From JANXLS01 sp038227045 (lineage in GTDB: Bacteria > Planctomycetota > SZUA-567 > H5-PLA8): 30,187 nucleotides of DNA. The stretch is taken from assembly GCA_038227045.1 (NCBI GenBank), contig JBBRQD010000070.1:1-30187 (forward strand), read 5' to 3'. Positions 16,740 to 25,497 of the stretch are shown here, in pieces. The notes beneath the pieces were generated by a model. The model did not search any database. It was not told the origin of the DNA and saw nothing but the letters and a program-made list of their open reading frames with translations. Every line of letters begins with the position of its first letter. The first letter of the stretch is position 1. A program made the position numbers and the translations under genes.

Positions 16740-19700
16740 ATGAAAAAAACATTTGGAACCGTGAGGAAGAATCCTGCCGTGAAACGGAAACTTCTTAAGT
16801 TCTGCGTGAGCGGGGCGATCACAGCCTCGTTGCTGCTGCTCTGCCTGAGTCATATAGCGTCCGGGTATGTTGAGGCGACTTACGCCCTGGGCAAAGTCAT
16901 TTCCGAATCCACAAACGTGATGCTGATGGTTGTGGAGTCCGTCGACAAGCAGAAGAACACGATCGTGTACAAGAAAGTTCGCGACCTCAAGGGGACTCAT
17001 CCGGGGGACACGATCAAGCACAACATCGCGCAGGCGGGATTCGCACCACGCGAATGGCAGAACGTGATGGCGTGGGCCGAACCGGGCAAGACGGCGGTCT
17101 TCTTTCACAACGGCGGCGCGGGCGAGACGTGCATCGACAATTACTGGTATCAGACTCCCGCCGGCGGCGAGTGGTGGAACATGAGCCACGCCGAACCGTT
17201 CTTTCTGCGAACGTTCGCCGGCAAGCCGGACAAACTGGCGGTCGCCATTGCGGCGATGCTGGCGGGACAGGAAGTGGTTGTACCGTGCATGGTCGACGGC
17301 GACAAGAACGCGATTCAGATGCGCACCGCGAAGATGCAGCGCATGAAGGCCAGCATGAAGCTTCAAGATTACAATGCGCAGCGGGACTTCGTCGATTTCG
17401 GCTCGGGTGGAGACGAACTTCGGCCTGTCGCGGGCATGCCGGGATTCACCCATATTCTGAACTTGAGCCGCGTCGGCGCGGGCGCGACGGGCATCGCCGC
17501 AGCCGACATCAACAATGACGGACGCGCCGATTTGTGCGTCTTCGGCGCGAGGCAGATGAGTGTACTATTAAATGGCGGGAATGCTTTTGACGAAGTGCGA
17601 CTGCCGATTCAAGGCGGAGCGCGCGCCGTCGCCTGGGCCGATTTCGACAGGGATAAGAAGATCGATTTGTTCGTGGCCACTCCCACCGGTGCGCGGCTGT
17701 TTCGAAATCTCACTGAAAAAGAAGCGAAGTTCGAGGACGTCAGCGCCGTTTTGCCGCGCATGGCATACTCCAATCTGACCGCGGCCACCTGGATCGACTA
17801 CGACGGCGACGGCCACCCCGATCTGCTGCTGGCCGACGGATTCCGCGGCCTGCGGTTGTATCGAAACCTCGGTGGCAAGGCTGCGCCGGCCATGGTGGTT
17901 CCGACGGGGAAGTGGTTCTACGCGGGACCGTTTGACAACACGGGCGCGAAGGGTTTCGACGCGGTCTATCCGCCTGAACAGGGCGTGGATCTGACGAAGG
18001 AATACGCCGGCAAGAACAACGAGAAAGTGGTCTGGAAAGAAGGCGCGTTTGTCGATGGGCAGATCAACAGCCTGGCGCTGTTCAAGCCGGAGCTCAATAC
18101 CAACAATGCCGTCTATGTGTACCGCGAGTTGACCGTGGCCGGCGAGATGGAGTGTCCCGTGTCGCTGGGTGGCCACGATACGCTGACGATCTGGCTGAAT
18201 GGCACGAAGGTCCATACGCAAAACGTGTCGCGCGCGGCCGCGCCAGATTCGGTGCAGTTGAAATTGAAACTGAAGCCGGGCAAGAACGCATTGCTGGTGA
18301 AAATCTGTCAGGGCGAAGGCGAATTTGGAGGATATTTTGCGGCCAAGTTTGGCGGAGCGCAGCCGTTGATTCCGCTGATGTTCGAGGATGTATCCGACGC
18401 GGTCGGTCTGGGTGAAAATGGCGTTGGAAGCAAAATGAAAGGCGATCGCCTGATCGTCGCCGATGTCAACGGCGATGGGCGGCCGGATTTCCTGTTCAGC
18501 GGCGGCACGGGACTGCTGGTGCTCAACACGCCCCAGGGTTTTGTCGAAGCGAAGGATTCCGGTATTTCGTATCGCACCGGGGGAGTCACGCCGGCGTTTG
18601 GCGATTTCAATAGTGATGGGCGGCCGGATCTGTTTATCCCGCAAACCGGCGTGTGCAAACTGCTGAAAAACGACGGCAACGGGCATTTCAGCGATGTCAC
18701 TCCACAGGCCGGCGATCTGGCGCGTCAGTTGGGCGAGGCCCGTGGCGCGGCATGGGTTGAATTCAAGAAAGGCCGGCAGGATTTGATGGTGGGCTGCTGG
18801 AAGGGATCGAACCGTTATTTCCGCAACGATGGAAACGGAAAATTCACCGACCGCACCGAAGAGATTGGCCTGGCGTATAACGTCTACAACACGTCCGCGG
18901 TGTGCGTGCAAGACTTCAACAAGGATGGCACGCCGGACGTGGTCTTCAACAACGAAGGGCAAGACCCCGTGCTGCTGCTCGCGAATCCCGAATTTTTTGC
19001 CGATCCTGTCAACCAGATCGTTCAGGCTCCGGCAGTGTCCAGTGAAAGTGGAAGCGCAAATGGAACTGGAAGCGGCACCTCAACCGCGCTCTCCGTTTCC
19101 GGCGTGGGCTTGCTCAGCACTGCCGGATTGGCGCTGCTCTTTTTCGTGCTAATGCGGGCGCGTTCCGGCAGAGCCAGTGTGATTGTGCTGGCGCTGCTTG
19201 CGGCGGGCGCGGACGCGGAATTGCGCGCTGGAGAAGCGCCTCCGCCGCCTCCTAACGATTGGCCCACCGCGCGCGGCAATCCGCAGCGCACCGGAAACGT
19301 GGACAATCTGAACGGACCGAAAGCGCCGAATGTGTTGTGGATTCACAAATCGATGGATCATTTCGTTGCCGCGCCCGTTCCGTGCAATTGCGGCAAGGCT
19401 CTGTACATGTCGGTCATGGGAACGCTGAACACGGGATCGTTTCACGCCATGTCGCTGATTCCGGAGGCTCCAGAACGCATGTTGTGGTCGAAGACGGTTC
19501 CCTTCATCATGCGCCCGGTGGTCAGCGCACCCGCGGTGGCTGATGGGATGGTGGTTTTTGGCGACGGCATGCATCAAACCGATGACGCAATCCTCTACTG
19601 TCTTCAGCTTGAGACCGGGATGCCCTTGTGGAGATACCCGGTTCCGGGAAAGCTCGTGCATCTGGAGGCCAGCCCGACGATCGACAAAGGGCGTGTGTAT

Positions 19701-21224
19701 GCCTGCGGCGGAAATGCGGGGCTGATCTGCGTGGATGCCAAGCGCGTGATACTCGACGGCAAAGAGCAGGATCTGGCCGCGGTTGTTCCGGTCCTGGCCA
19801 AGCGCTGGGCGGAACTGGTCGCCAAGTATGAAGCCGACAAAAAGAAAGACCCGCTGCTTGCGATTCCACCCAGCGAAGATGCGCTGCCCAAGCCGACGCC
19901 GAAACTGGTCTGGCAGCAGGGCAAGGACAAATGGCACGTCGATGCGCCGCCGGTCATCGCGGGCGATTTCGTCATCGCGACATCCGCGTTTCTGGACGAC
20001 GAAAAGCAGGGCTTGCGCAGCGTTATCTGTATGAAGATTTCCGATGGCAGCATTGTCTGGGAAGCGCCGCTTGAACTCAATCCGTGGTCCGGCCCGACAG
20101 TCGCCGGCCAGACGGTGCTCGTGGGCTGCAGCAGCATTCGCTTCGATCGCAAAATCCTCGACAAAGCCAAGGGCGAGGTGGTGGCGTTGGACCTCGCGAC
20201 GGGGAAGGTCAAATGGCGCAAGCCGGTGGCCGGGGCTGTTCTGTCCGCCATTGCGGTTAAAGGGGATATTGCGATTTATGCCGGCACCGACAAGATGATC
20301 GTCGCGCGGAACGTCAATACGGGCGAGACCAAATGGAAATACACGGGGCCGCAGCCGTTTTTCGGTGGAGTGGCCATCGCGGGCGATTCGGTTTATGCGG
20401 CCGATCTTTACGCTGGCGTGCATGCGCTCAATTTCGCGGACGGCGTTGTCCAATGGGATCTCGATCTGGCGGTAAACGAATCCGTGCAGTCGAAGAGCAT
20501 GGTCTTCGGTTCGCCTGTCGTGCATGGCGGCGACATTTACGTGGCGACATGCAATCCGGATGGCGAAACGGTTCAGACTTCGTATGTCGTCTGCCTCTCC
20601 GATAAACCGTCTACCATTTTTGTCAAATGGCTGCCGGTAACGATCGACGCCCAGAAGCGCTCCGTCAGCATTCCGTGCAAAGTTGCGCCGAGAAAGCTCG
20701 CCTCGCTTAAAGACGTGTATCCGCTGGAAGTCGTCGCCACGTTCCCCACGCCGCGCGGCCAGAAGGCGCACGAGACCGTGGTCACGTACGATTCAAAGCC
20801 GAGCGAGATCCACAAGGCGCTCGAATCGATCGGATTGAAGGCGGGGAAGCCGGCCGTTGGAGAAGGAGTCATCGGCACTGGCGCGGAAGTGAGAATCATG
20901 CTCGAAGTTCCCGGAGTGACCGGCACGCCGCGATTAATTCCGCTCGAAAAGTTGATGGTCGATACGCGGACCGGAAAGACCCTGCCGATGCTGACGTGGA
21001 ACTTCACCGGCTCGGTGATGCGCCAGCCGGATCCAACCAAAGACGCAAAAGTTTATGGAGCCGATCTGACAGGAACGCTGATCAGCCTGCTGCCTGTTAC
21101 CGATGAGACCGTGTGCCAGTTACACTTGAGCATGAGCGACGGAAAACCGTTGACTCTTGAAACAAACAAGGACCTCCTGCCTGCGGTAGGCACCGACGTG
21201 AAACTCATCATTCAAGCGAAGTGA
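16740..21224 (+). CDS. Composite envelope protein: FG-GAP/VCBS repeats, membrane segment, PQQ-like propeller, YdjY-like domain
   Basis: ATG 16740 gives 1494 residues, 4 nt after the TPR stop; the site has only a weak ribosome signal. Residues about 18-42 form an N-terminal membrane helix. FG-GAP/VCBS calcium-loop repeats occur near 255-385 (DINNDGRADLCVFG, DYDGDGHPDLLLADG) and 545-760 (DVNGDGRPDFLFSGG, DFNSDGRPDLFIPQ). Between them, about 388-538, is a galactose-binding-like sandwich (WFYAGPFDN, TLTIWLNGTKV, LKPGKNALLVKI). A helix at about 788-804 is followed by a second hydrophobic run (SVIVLALLAAGADA) that looks like an internal signal peptide after Met805. A PQQ-type propeller follows from about 839 (ARGNPQRTGNV). 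Residues about 1300-1494 resemble YdjY (KAHETVVTYDSKPSEIHKAL, WNFTGS, YGADLTGTLISLL). The junction suggests a fusion of two genes. No PQQ-binding residues could be assigned, so the propeller is probably structural. Confidence 0.85.
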   Translation: MKKTFGTVRKNPAVKRKLLKFCVSGAITASLLLLCLSHIASGYVEATYALGKVISESTNVMLMVVESVDKQKNTIVYKKVRDLKGTHPGDTIKHNIAQAGFAPREWQNVMAWAEPGKTAVFFHNGGAGETCIDNYWYQTPAGGEWWNMSHAEPFFLRTFAGKPDKLAVAIAAMLAGQEVVVPCMVDGDKNAIQMRTAKMQRMKASMKLQDYNAQRDFVDFGSGGDELRPVAGMPGFTHILNLSRVGAGATGIAAADINNDGRADLCVFGARQMSVLLNGGNAFDEVRLPIQGGARAVAWADFDRDKKIDLFVATPTGARLFRNLTEKEAKFEDVSAVLPRMAYSNLTAATWIDYDGDGHPDLLLADGFRGLRLYRNLGGKAAPAMVVPTGKWFYAGPFDNTGAKGFDAVYPPEQGVDLTKEYAGKNNEKVVWKEGAFVDGQINSLALFKPELNTNNAVYVYRELTVAGEMECPVSLGGHDTLTIWLNGTKVHTQNVSRAAAPDSVQLKLKLKPGKNALLVKICQGEGEFGGYFAAKFGGAQPLIPLMFEDVSDAVGLGENGVGSKMKGDRLIVADVNGDGRPDFLFSGGTGLLVLNTPQGFVEAKDSGISYRTGGVTPAFGDFNSDGRPDLFIPQTGVCKLLKNDGNGHFSDVTPQAGDLARQLGEARGAAWVEFKKGRQDLMVGCWKGSNRYFRNDGNGKFTDRTEEIGLAYNVYNTSAVCVQDFNKDGTPDVVFNNEGQDPVLLLANPEFFADPVNQIVQAPAVSSESGSANGTGSGTSTALSVSGVGLLSTAGLALLFFVLMRARSGRASVIVLALLAAGADAELRAGEAPPPPPNDWPTARGNPQRTGNVDNLNGPKAPNVLWIHKSMDHFVAAPVPCNCGKALYMSVMGTLNTGSFHAMSLIPEAPERMLWSKTVPFIMRPVVSAPAVADGMVVFGDGMHQTDDAILYCLQLETGMPLWRYPVPGKLVHLEASPTIDKGRVYACGGNAGLICVDAKRVILDGKEQDLAAVVPVLAKRWAELVAKYEADKKKDPLLAIPPSEDALPKPTPKLVWQQGKDKWHVDAPPVIAGDFVIATSAFLDDEKQGLRSVICMKISDGSIVWEAPLELNPWSGPTVAGQTVLVGCSSIRFDRKILDKAKGEVVALDLATGKVKWRKPVAGAVLSAIAVKGDIAIYAGTDKMIVARNVNTGETKWKYTGPQPFFGGVAIAGDSVYAADLYAGVHALNFADGVVQWDLDLAVNESVQSKSMVFGSPVVHGGDIYVATCNPDGETVQTSYVVCLSDKPSTIFVKWLPVTIDAQKRSVSIPCKVAPRKLASLKDVYPLEVVATFPTPRGQKAHETVVTYDSKPSEIHKALESIGLKAGKPAVGEGVIGTGAEVRIMLEVPGVTGTPRLIPLEKLMVDTRTGKTLPMLTWNFTGSVMRQPDPTKDAKVYGADLTGTLISLLPVTDETVCQLHLSMSDGKPLTLETNKDLLPAVGTDVKLIIQAK

Positions 21225-21232
21225 GGCGATTT

Positions 21233-21613
21233 GTGTTGAAGCGAAACTACATCCGAAACATGGCCATTGCAACGTTGATTCTGGCGATTGGCGCGACGAC
21301 GACTCAAGCCGCGCGAGTGCTGTGGAGCGAGACCAGCGTAGACGTTGCGCGCCCGGACACAACCAGCGATCCAGTGGAGAAACAGACGCGCCGCGAAACG
21401 CTCGCCCAAATTCCGGAACTGCGCCAAAAACCCGCGCCGTTCGTGCGCATACCGATTCCCGATCCGCTAGAGAATCAACGGCTGATCGGCCTGCGCGAAC
21501 AGCCCGCGGATAACGACGCTCCGCTGTCTTCAACGGGAACGCCGCCGCGCCCGGTTTTGCCGGTTGCGCCGCCACCCCCGCCGCCGGTTCCACCAGCGCC
21601 GCCGGCGAAATAA
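21233..21613 (+). CDS. Small secreted Pro-rich protein
   Basis: GTG 21233 is preferred because GAGG (21223-21226) lies 6 nt upstream; it gives 126 residues. An alternative GTG at 21221 overlaps the previous TGA as GTGA but has no ribosome site. A signal peptide (NMAIATLILAIGATTTQA) is followed by a polar region and a C-terminal Pro/Ala-rich tail (PPPPPPVPPAPP). No domain is recognised. The Pro-rich tail suggests an extended, protein-binding or wall-spanning segment. The stop codon TAA (21611-21613) is embedded in the left arm of the 21609-21699 palindrome. Confidence 0.6.
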   Translation: MLKRNYIRNMAIATLILAIGATTTQAARVLWSETSVDVARPDTTSDPVEKQTRRETLAQIPELRQKPAPFVRIPIPDPLENQRLIGLREQPADNDAPLSSTGTPPRPVLPVAPPPPPPVPPAPPAK

Positions 21614-21699
21614 CAAAGTAGGGCGGGTTTCTAACCCGCCCATTTTTATGAGATCGAATTGAATCTGGGCGGATTAGAAACCCGCCCTATTTTGTTATT
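21609..21699. repeat. Inverted-repeat doublet between convergent genes (family 2), likely bidirectional terminator
   Basis: Arms 21609-21642 and 21666-21699 are 34-nt inverted repeats with one mismatch and one G-T wobble, around a 23-nt loop. Each arm contains its own smaller palindrome (GGGCGGGTT / AACCCGCCC in the left arm). The stop codons of both convergent genes (21611-21613 and 21695-21697) lie inside the arms. Confidence 0.9.
21621..21647 (+). terminator. Rho-independent terminator of the TPR operon
   Basis: A perfect 9-bp stem (21621-21629 with 21633-21641) with a 3-nt loop is followed by ATTTTT (21642-21647). It serves plus-strand transcription. The right arm has no comparable T tract for the minus-strand operon, which could still be stopped by the full-length palindrome. 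Confidence 0.75.
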
Positions 21700-22600
21700 G
21701 AATCCCCATCACCCGGCGAAGCAACAATCCGAAGGCGAGCGCCGCGATGAGGTAGATTCCCATCGACTGCATTTCCAAATTCCACCAGGCGCGCGGCACC
21801 GGTTCGCGCAGTTCGAGTTCGACGCTTAGCAGCCGGTCGCGTGTGGGCGATTCGGTGCGGAAGACCGTGGCCTGTTCGGGCGGCTGGCCACCTTTGGCTT
21901 GGATGGGCACCGAGACAGTGTAGCGGTCGTCGCCGTGACGGATCAGCAGCGGAAATTCGCCTTCTTTTTCAGCGCGGATTTTCCACACGGCCTGCGGGGC
22001 TTTGGAGGCTTCGACGACTGCCGCTTTGGGCGCGTTTGCCGGAGCCGATGTATCCGCGGTGCTGGCCGCCGGAGCGGGCGTTTTGTAGATTGCGACGGGA
22101 ACGATGGATGCGCCGTCGGGCACGAGGCCGTCGTTGGGAATGACATGCGTGAAGCCGGCGGCGCCGTCTTCGAAAGTGCCGATCACTTTGACGATATCGC
22201 CCGGGCGTACGGGTTCGTATTTCAGCCGCGCGTCGACCCACATGGCCAGGATGCAGAGCGGCAGGAGGCTGAAAAGCGCCGGCTTGAGCGATTCCATCGC
22301 GTACTTCGAGCCGATCTGGCCTGCAAGGCCGGTGAGACGCGCGGCCTTTTCGGTATCCTTTGCCTGCTTGGCATCGCGCGTCATGATCTTCAATTTTTCG
22401 AGATCGGCGCGGCGGCGCCCGAGATGCTCCTGATCGCTGCAATACTTCTGGAACAGATTGACCGCCACGCCCGTGACGGCGCCGACCGCGATGAGCGCGC
22501 CGATGGGGCCGAGCCGCGTGACCCAACCGAGCGCGATGTCGAAGGGCACAAACAGCACCTTCAGAATTGGAAGAACGACCTGCGTCAGAAACTCGATCAT
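21695..22600 (-). CDS. Membrane protein with EMC3/TMCO1 (DUF106)-like topology
   Basis: This 301-residue protein begins at ATG 22598-22600, overlapping the stop of the upstream dikinase-like gene as ATGA, so translation is likely coupled. Residues about 3-24 are hydrophobic/amphipathic, with a membrane helix at about 33-50. A charged coiled coil (about 57-92, LGRRRADLEKLKIMTRDAKQ) is followed by a second helix at about 108-124 (KPALFSLLPLCILAMWV). A soluble periplasmic-type insert (about 125-275) includes an Ala/Pro-rich stretch. A final helix, about 279-296, ends in a short basic tail. Helix, coiled coil, helix with the 'KPALFSLLPLCILAMW' motif resembles the DUF106/EMC3 branch of the YidC/Oxa1 insertase superfamily. 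The long insert before the last helix is unusual. Family assignment is from pattern only; it could be an unrelated membrane protein. Confidence 0.7.
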   Translation of the reverse strand: MIEFLTQVVLPILKVLFVPFDIALGWVTRLGPIGALIAVGAVTGVAVNLFQKYCSDQEHLGRRRADLEKLKIMTRDAKQAKDTEKAARLTGLAGQIGSKYAMESLKPALFSLLPLCILAMWVDARLKYEPVRPGDIVKVIGTFEDGAAGFTHVIPNDGLVPDGASIVPVAIYKTPAPAASTADTSAPANAPKAAVVEASKAPQAVWKIRAEKEGEFPLLIRHGDDRYTVSVPIQAKGGQPPEQATVFRTESPTRDRLLSVELELREPVPRAWWNLEMQSMGIYLIAALAFGLLLRRVMGIQ

Positions 22601-25368
22601 TTCGATTTACCGCCGTTTGCTTGAATGACTTCAACGCAGCCTTTGTTGCCGTCCACTTTTATCGTCGAGCCGTGCGGAATCAATTTCGCGGCATTTTTCA
22701 GGACCACTGCCGGGATGCCGAAGTCGCGCGCCACGATGGCGCCGTGAGAGAGCACGCCGCCGCGTTCGACGACGAGGCCCTTGGCGTGAACAAAGAGCGG
22801 CGTCCAGCTTGGATCGGTTGTGGGACAGACGAGCACGTAACCGGTGCCGAGGTCGCCGGCTTCGGTCGGCGATTTGACGACGCGCGCAATGCCGGTGCCC
22901 AGTCCGGCGGAGACGCCGACGCCTACGAGCGCGCCGCCTTCGCTGTGTGCCGTCTCGGTGGCGCGCCCGATGGCGTCGAGCTTGTCGGAGTAAATGACTT
23001 CGGGCATTTCGAGGCGCTGGAAGGCCTGCCAGCGAACTTTGCGCTGCGCGATCGCCTTCAGGAGTTCTTCTTTGCGAGCCGAGAATTCCGCCAACTCCGA
23101 CCGGTGGAGGTAATAGGCATCCTTGCCGAGATTGTTGCGTTCGGCGAACTCTTCCATGACGTGCCGCAGCAGCGACACCGCGATCATGAAATAATGCTTG
23201 CCGGTTTCGCGGTACGGAAGATAGCGCTGGACCAGCTTCAGGTCGGCGCGGATGGCTGCTTCCATTGACGACGCGCCGTGCTCCAGCAAGAGCGCGCTGA
23301 GCTGCGTTTCGGCGAATTCGCGTTCGGTCTTTTGTTTTTCGTGAAGTTCCTTGGGCGTCGACGGCTCGGTGTGCGCTTTGGCCGTTGGCGACGCATCGGC
23401 GCGCTTGTAGTTTTGAATAATCTGCTGCAGGTAATTGGGATCCTCGCTCCAGCGTTTCTCGGAGAGTTCGAATTCATTGACGGCGCGATGGCCGAAGCCT
23501 TCCAGGAAGTGGTGCATGGAGAAGCGGTCGCAGGCGACCTCGTACAGCGCGATGTTGATTTCAACGGTCTTATCCCCGGTGAGACCACGCAGCAGTTTTG
23601 CGAGATGCTCGCTGCCCTGTTCCTTGCCAAAGATATCGTGAAACGTCTGCGTGAGCAGGTCGTGGAAGTACGCGGCGAGGAAACCCGGCTTCAGCGTTTC
23701 AGCGCCGAAATCGTTCAATGCGATGCGGTCGCGTTCGTTGAGTTCCGCGAGCAATTCGGCGTCACTGAGACCGCTGAGATCCTTTTCGCGCGCGTGCTTG
23801 GCGTACTCCAGGAACTTCGGCAGGGATTTGTGCTCGAAATCGTCGATGCAATGCGACGAGAGTTTTTTCAGGATTTTTCCGGAGCGGTACATCTTGAACA
23901 GAAACCAGGGCAGCTTGACCAGGAATCCGCCGCCCGCGCGTTCGAAGTTGAATTTCGTGGGCGGTCCCAGAAGCGCTTCGGCTTTGCCTTCGCTCAGGTC
24001 GTAGTCGAGTGGGTAGTCGTCGTAAAAAAGTTCGGCGGACCGATTGGAACAGGCATAGACCTTGCCGCAGATCAGTTCGAGAAAGCCTTCTTGCAGGACG
24101 CGCTTGGAGGGTATGAAACCCAGGTGTTTGTAGAGGTCGATGAAGCCGCCAAAGTTCATGAAGCGGCCCATGAAATCCCACGTCAGCGGGGTGGGGGCGG
24201 TCATGGTTTCGCCGAGATTGTGCACGGCCCAGGTTCGTTTTTCGGTCCCGGCGATTTTCTTCAGCCGTTCGATTTCGTCGGCTCGGGCGACGGGCACGTC
24301 GATGCCGATGTCGAGACCGCGAATGCGGCGGCTTTGCAGCAGCGAGAACGCGCCGTTGGCGTAGCCCCATTCGATGTCCACGGGGAAGCCGAAATACTTC
24401 TCGATTTTCAGGCCGAGCTGCGCGAGTTCATCGACTTGCACCGGTGTCAAATGGGAGGAGACATCGGACAAGCTGCTCTCCGCGACTTTCATCGTCTGGC
24501 GGTCGATGATGAAGACGTCCGGTTCAACGCGGCCGAGCACGAGCGCTTCGCCCAGGCCGGTGGTTCCTTCGATCAGAATGCGCCGCGCTTCCGGCTGGTT
24601 GGGATCTTCCGTAAAGAGCACGCCTGAGAGTTCGGACGGGCACATGGATTGAACATTCACCGCAGTGCCGGTGAGATTGCGGACATCGTTGCGCGCGCGG
24701 TAGCGGATGGCGCGTTCGCTGTTCCAGGAGTTGAAGACGGCGTTGATCGCGGCCTTGATCGTCGCGCGGGGATCGGTCGGAAAATCGTGTCCGGTGGCGG
24801 CGCGGTAGGATTCCAGGTACTTCAGCGCCTGGTCTTTCGCGCTTGCCGACACGTCGAGTTTTGCCGATTCGAAGACGTGCTCGGAAAGGCCATCGACGAT
24901 TTCGCCGTAGTGTAAAATGAAATCGCGGTACTTCTCCCAGAAATCGGGGAAGGCGCTTTCGAGCTCCGGGCGCAGTCCCACGTTGAGGACAGTGTCCATC
25001 ATACCGGGCATTGAAATGGCCGCGCCGCTGCGCACGGCGACCAGGAGCGGGCGGGGGAGGGTGCCGAACTTCGCGCCGGTCTTCGATTCCAGCCAATTGA
25101 GGGACTTTTCGATTTCGTCTTCGAGACCCACCGGCCAGCGTTTTTCAGCGTGAAAGATGCGGCAGCATTCGGTGGAGATTGTGAATCCGGGCGGAACCGG
25201 CAGGCCGGCGTTGCTCATCATGGCGAGGCTGTGGCCTTTGCCGCCGAGAATTTTTTCACTGACGACCGAGGTGTTGTTGTCGCCGAAAAAATAGATGTAT
25301 TGCGGCTTGGGCTGCGTTGCGTCGCTCACGGGTGTCTCACGTTGAAGTTCGTCTGCTGCTGAAATCAT
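22597..25368 (-). CDS. PEP/pyruvate-binding domain protein (PPDK-like, no PEP-binding barrel)
   Basis: This 923-residue protein starts at ATG 25366-25368; upstream ribosome signal is weak. Residues about 25-370 are a PPDK-type ATP-grasp domain: LGGKGHSLAMM (41-51), Arg113 and the diagnostic MPGMMDT (120-126). A long middle region (about 370-780) matches no domain I recognise. The C-terminus carries a swivelling phosphohistidine domain, GGVLSHGAIVARDFGIP, with His875 as the expected phosphate carrier. The usual C-terminal PEP/pyruvate TIM barrel of PPDK and PEP synthase is absent. ATP-grasp, middle domain and terminal His is the architecture of rifampin phosphotransferase and other dikinases that phosphorylate a different acceptor. 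The middle region therefore probably binds an unknown substrate. No signal peptide, so likely cytoplasmic. It overlaps the next gene by 4 nt. Confidence 0.88.
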   Translation of the reverse strand: MISAADELQRETPVSDATQPKPQYIYFFGDNNTSVVSEKILGGKGHSLAMMSNAGLPVPPGFTISTECCRIFHAEKRWPVGLEDEIEKSLNWLESKTGAKFGTLPRPLLVAVRSGAAISMPGMMDTVLNVGLRPELESAFPDFWEKYRDFILHYGEIVDGLSEHVFESAKLDVSASAKDQALKYLESYRAATGHDFPTDPRATIKAAINAVFNSWNSERAIRYRARNDVRNLTGTAVNVQSMCPSELSGVLFTEDPNQPEARRILIEGTTGLGEALVLGRVEPDVFIIDRQTMKVAESSLSDVSSHLTPVQVDELAQLGLKIEKYFGFPVDIEWGYANGAFSLLQSRRIRGLDIGIDVPVARADEIERLKKIAGTEKRTWAVHNLGETMTAPTPLTWDFMGRFMNFGGFIDLYKHLGFIPSKRVLQEGFLELICGKVYACSNRSAELFYDDYPLDYDLSEGKAEALLGPPTKFNFERAGGGFLVKLPWFLFKMYRSGKILKKLSSHCIDDFEHKSLPKFLEYAKHAREKDLSGLSDAELLAELNERDRIALNDFGAETLKPGFLAAYFHDLLTQTFHDIFGKEQGSEHLAKLLRGLTGDKTVEINIALYEVACDRFSMHHFLEGFGHRAVNEFELSEKRWSEDPNYLQQIIQNYKRADASPTAKAHTEPSTPKELHEKQKTEREFAETQLSALLLEHGASSMEAAIRADLKLVQRYLPYRETGKHYFMIAVSLLRHVMEEFAERNNLGKDAYYLHRSELAEFSARKEELLKAIAQRKVRWQAFQRLEMPEVIYSDKLDAIGRATETAHSEGGALVGVGVSAGLGTGIARVVKSPTEAGDLGTGYVLVCPTTDPSWTPLFVHAKGLVVERGGVLSHGAIVARDFGIPAVVLKNAAKLIPHGSTIKVDGNKGCVEVIQANGGKSK

Positions 25369-25392
25369 TGCACGCCTTAATAATTATAGGAC

Positions 25393-25485
25393 GGGTGCCA
25401 AGGAGCAGTACCCTGCTCCTTGCTTGTGCGCTCCGAATAATTCAATGTCCCACAGCACGGAGCAGGGCACTGCTCCGTGGCACCC
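25393..25485. repeat. Inverted-repeat doublet (family 3) inside the minus-strand operon
   Basis: Arms 25393-25423 and 25455-25485 are 31-nt inverted repeats with three mismatches and a 31-nt loop. Each arm has its own palindrome (AGGAGCAG/CTGCTCCT on the left). The outer flank at 25492-25504 (CCCGCCCTATTTT) is identical to a piece of the 21609-21699 element. It lies between the PQQ-propeller stop and the dikinase-like start, so it could attenuate or process the operon transcript. Confidence 0.85.
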
Positions 25486-25497
25486 ACGTTTCCCGCC

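Noticed and set aside
19149..20771. 540-codon minus-strand open frame across the PQQ-propeller half
   Set aside because: Arg/His-rich shadow translation without motifs; the plus-strand propeller is clear.
25383..25388. TATAAT on the minus strand just before the dikinase-like gene
   Set aside because: Only 14 nt from the start codon and without a -35 box at the right spacing.
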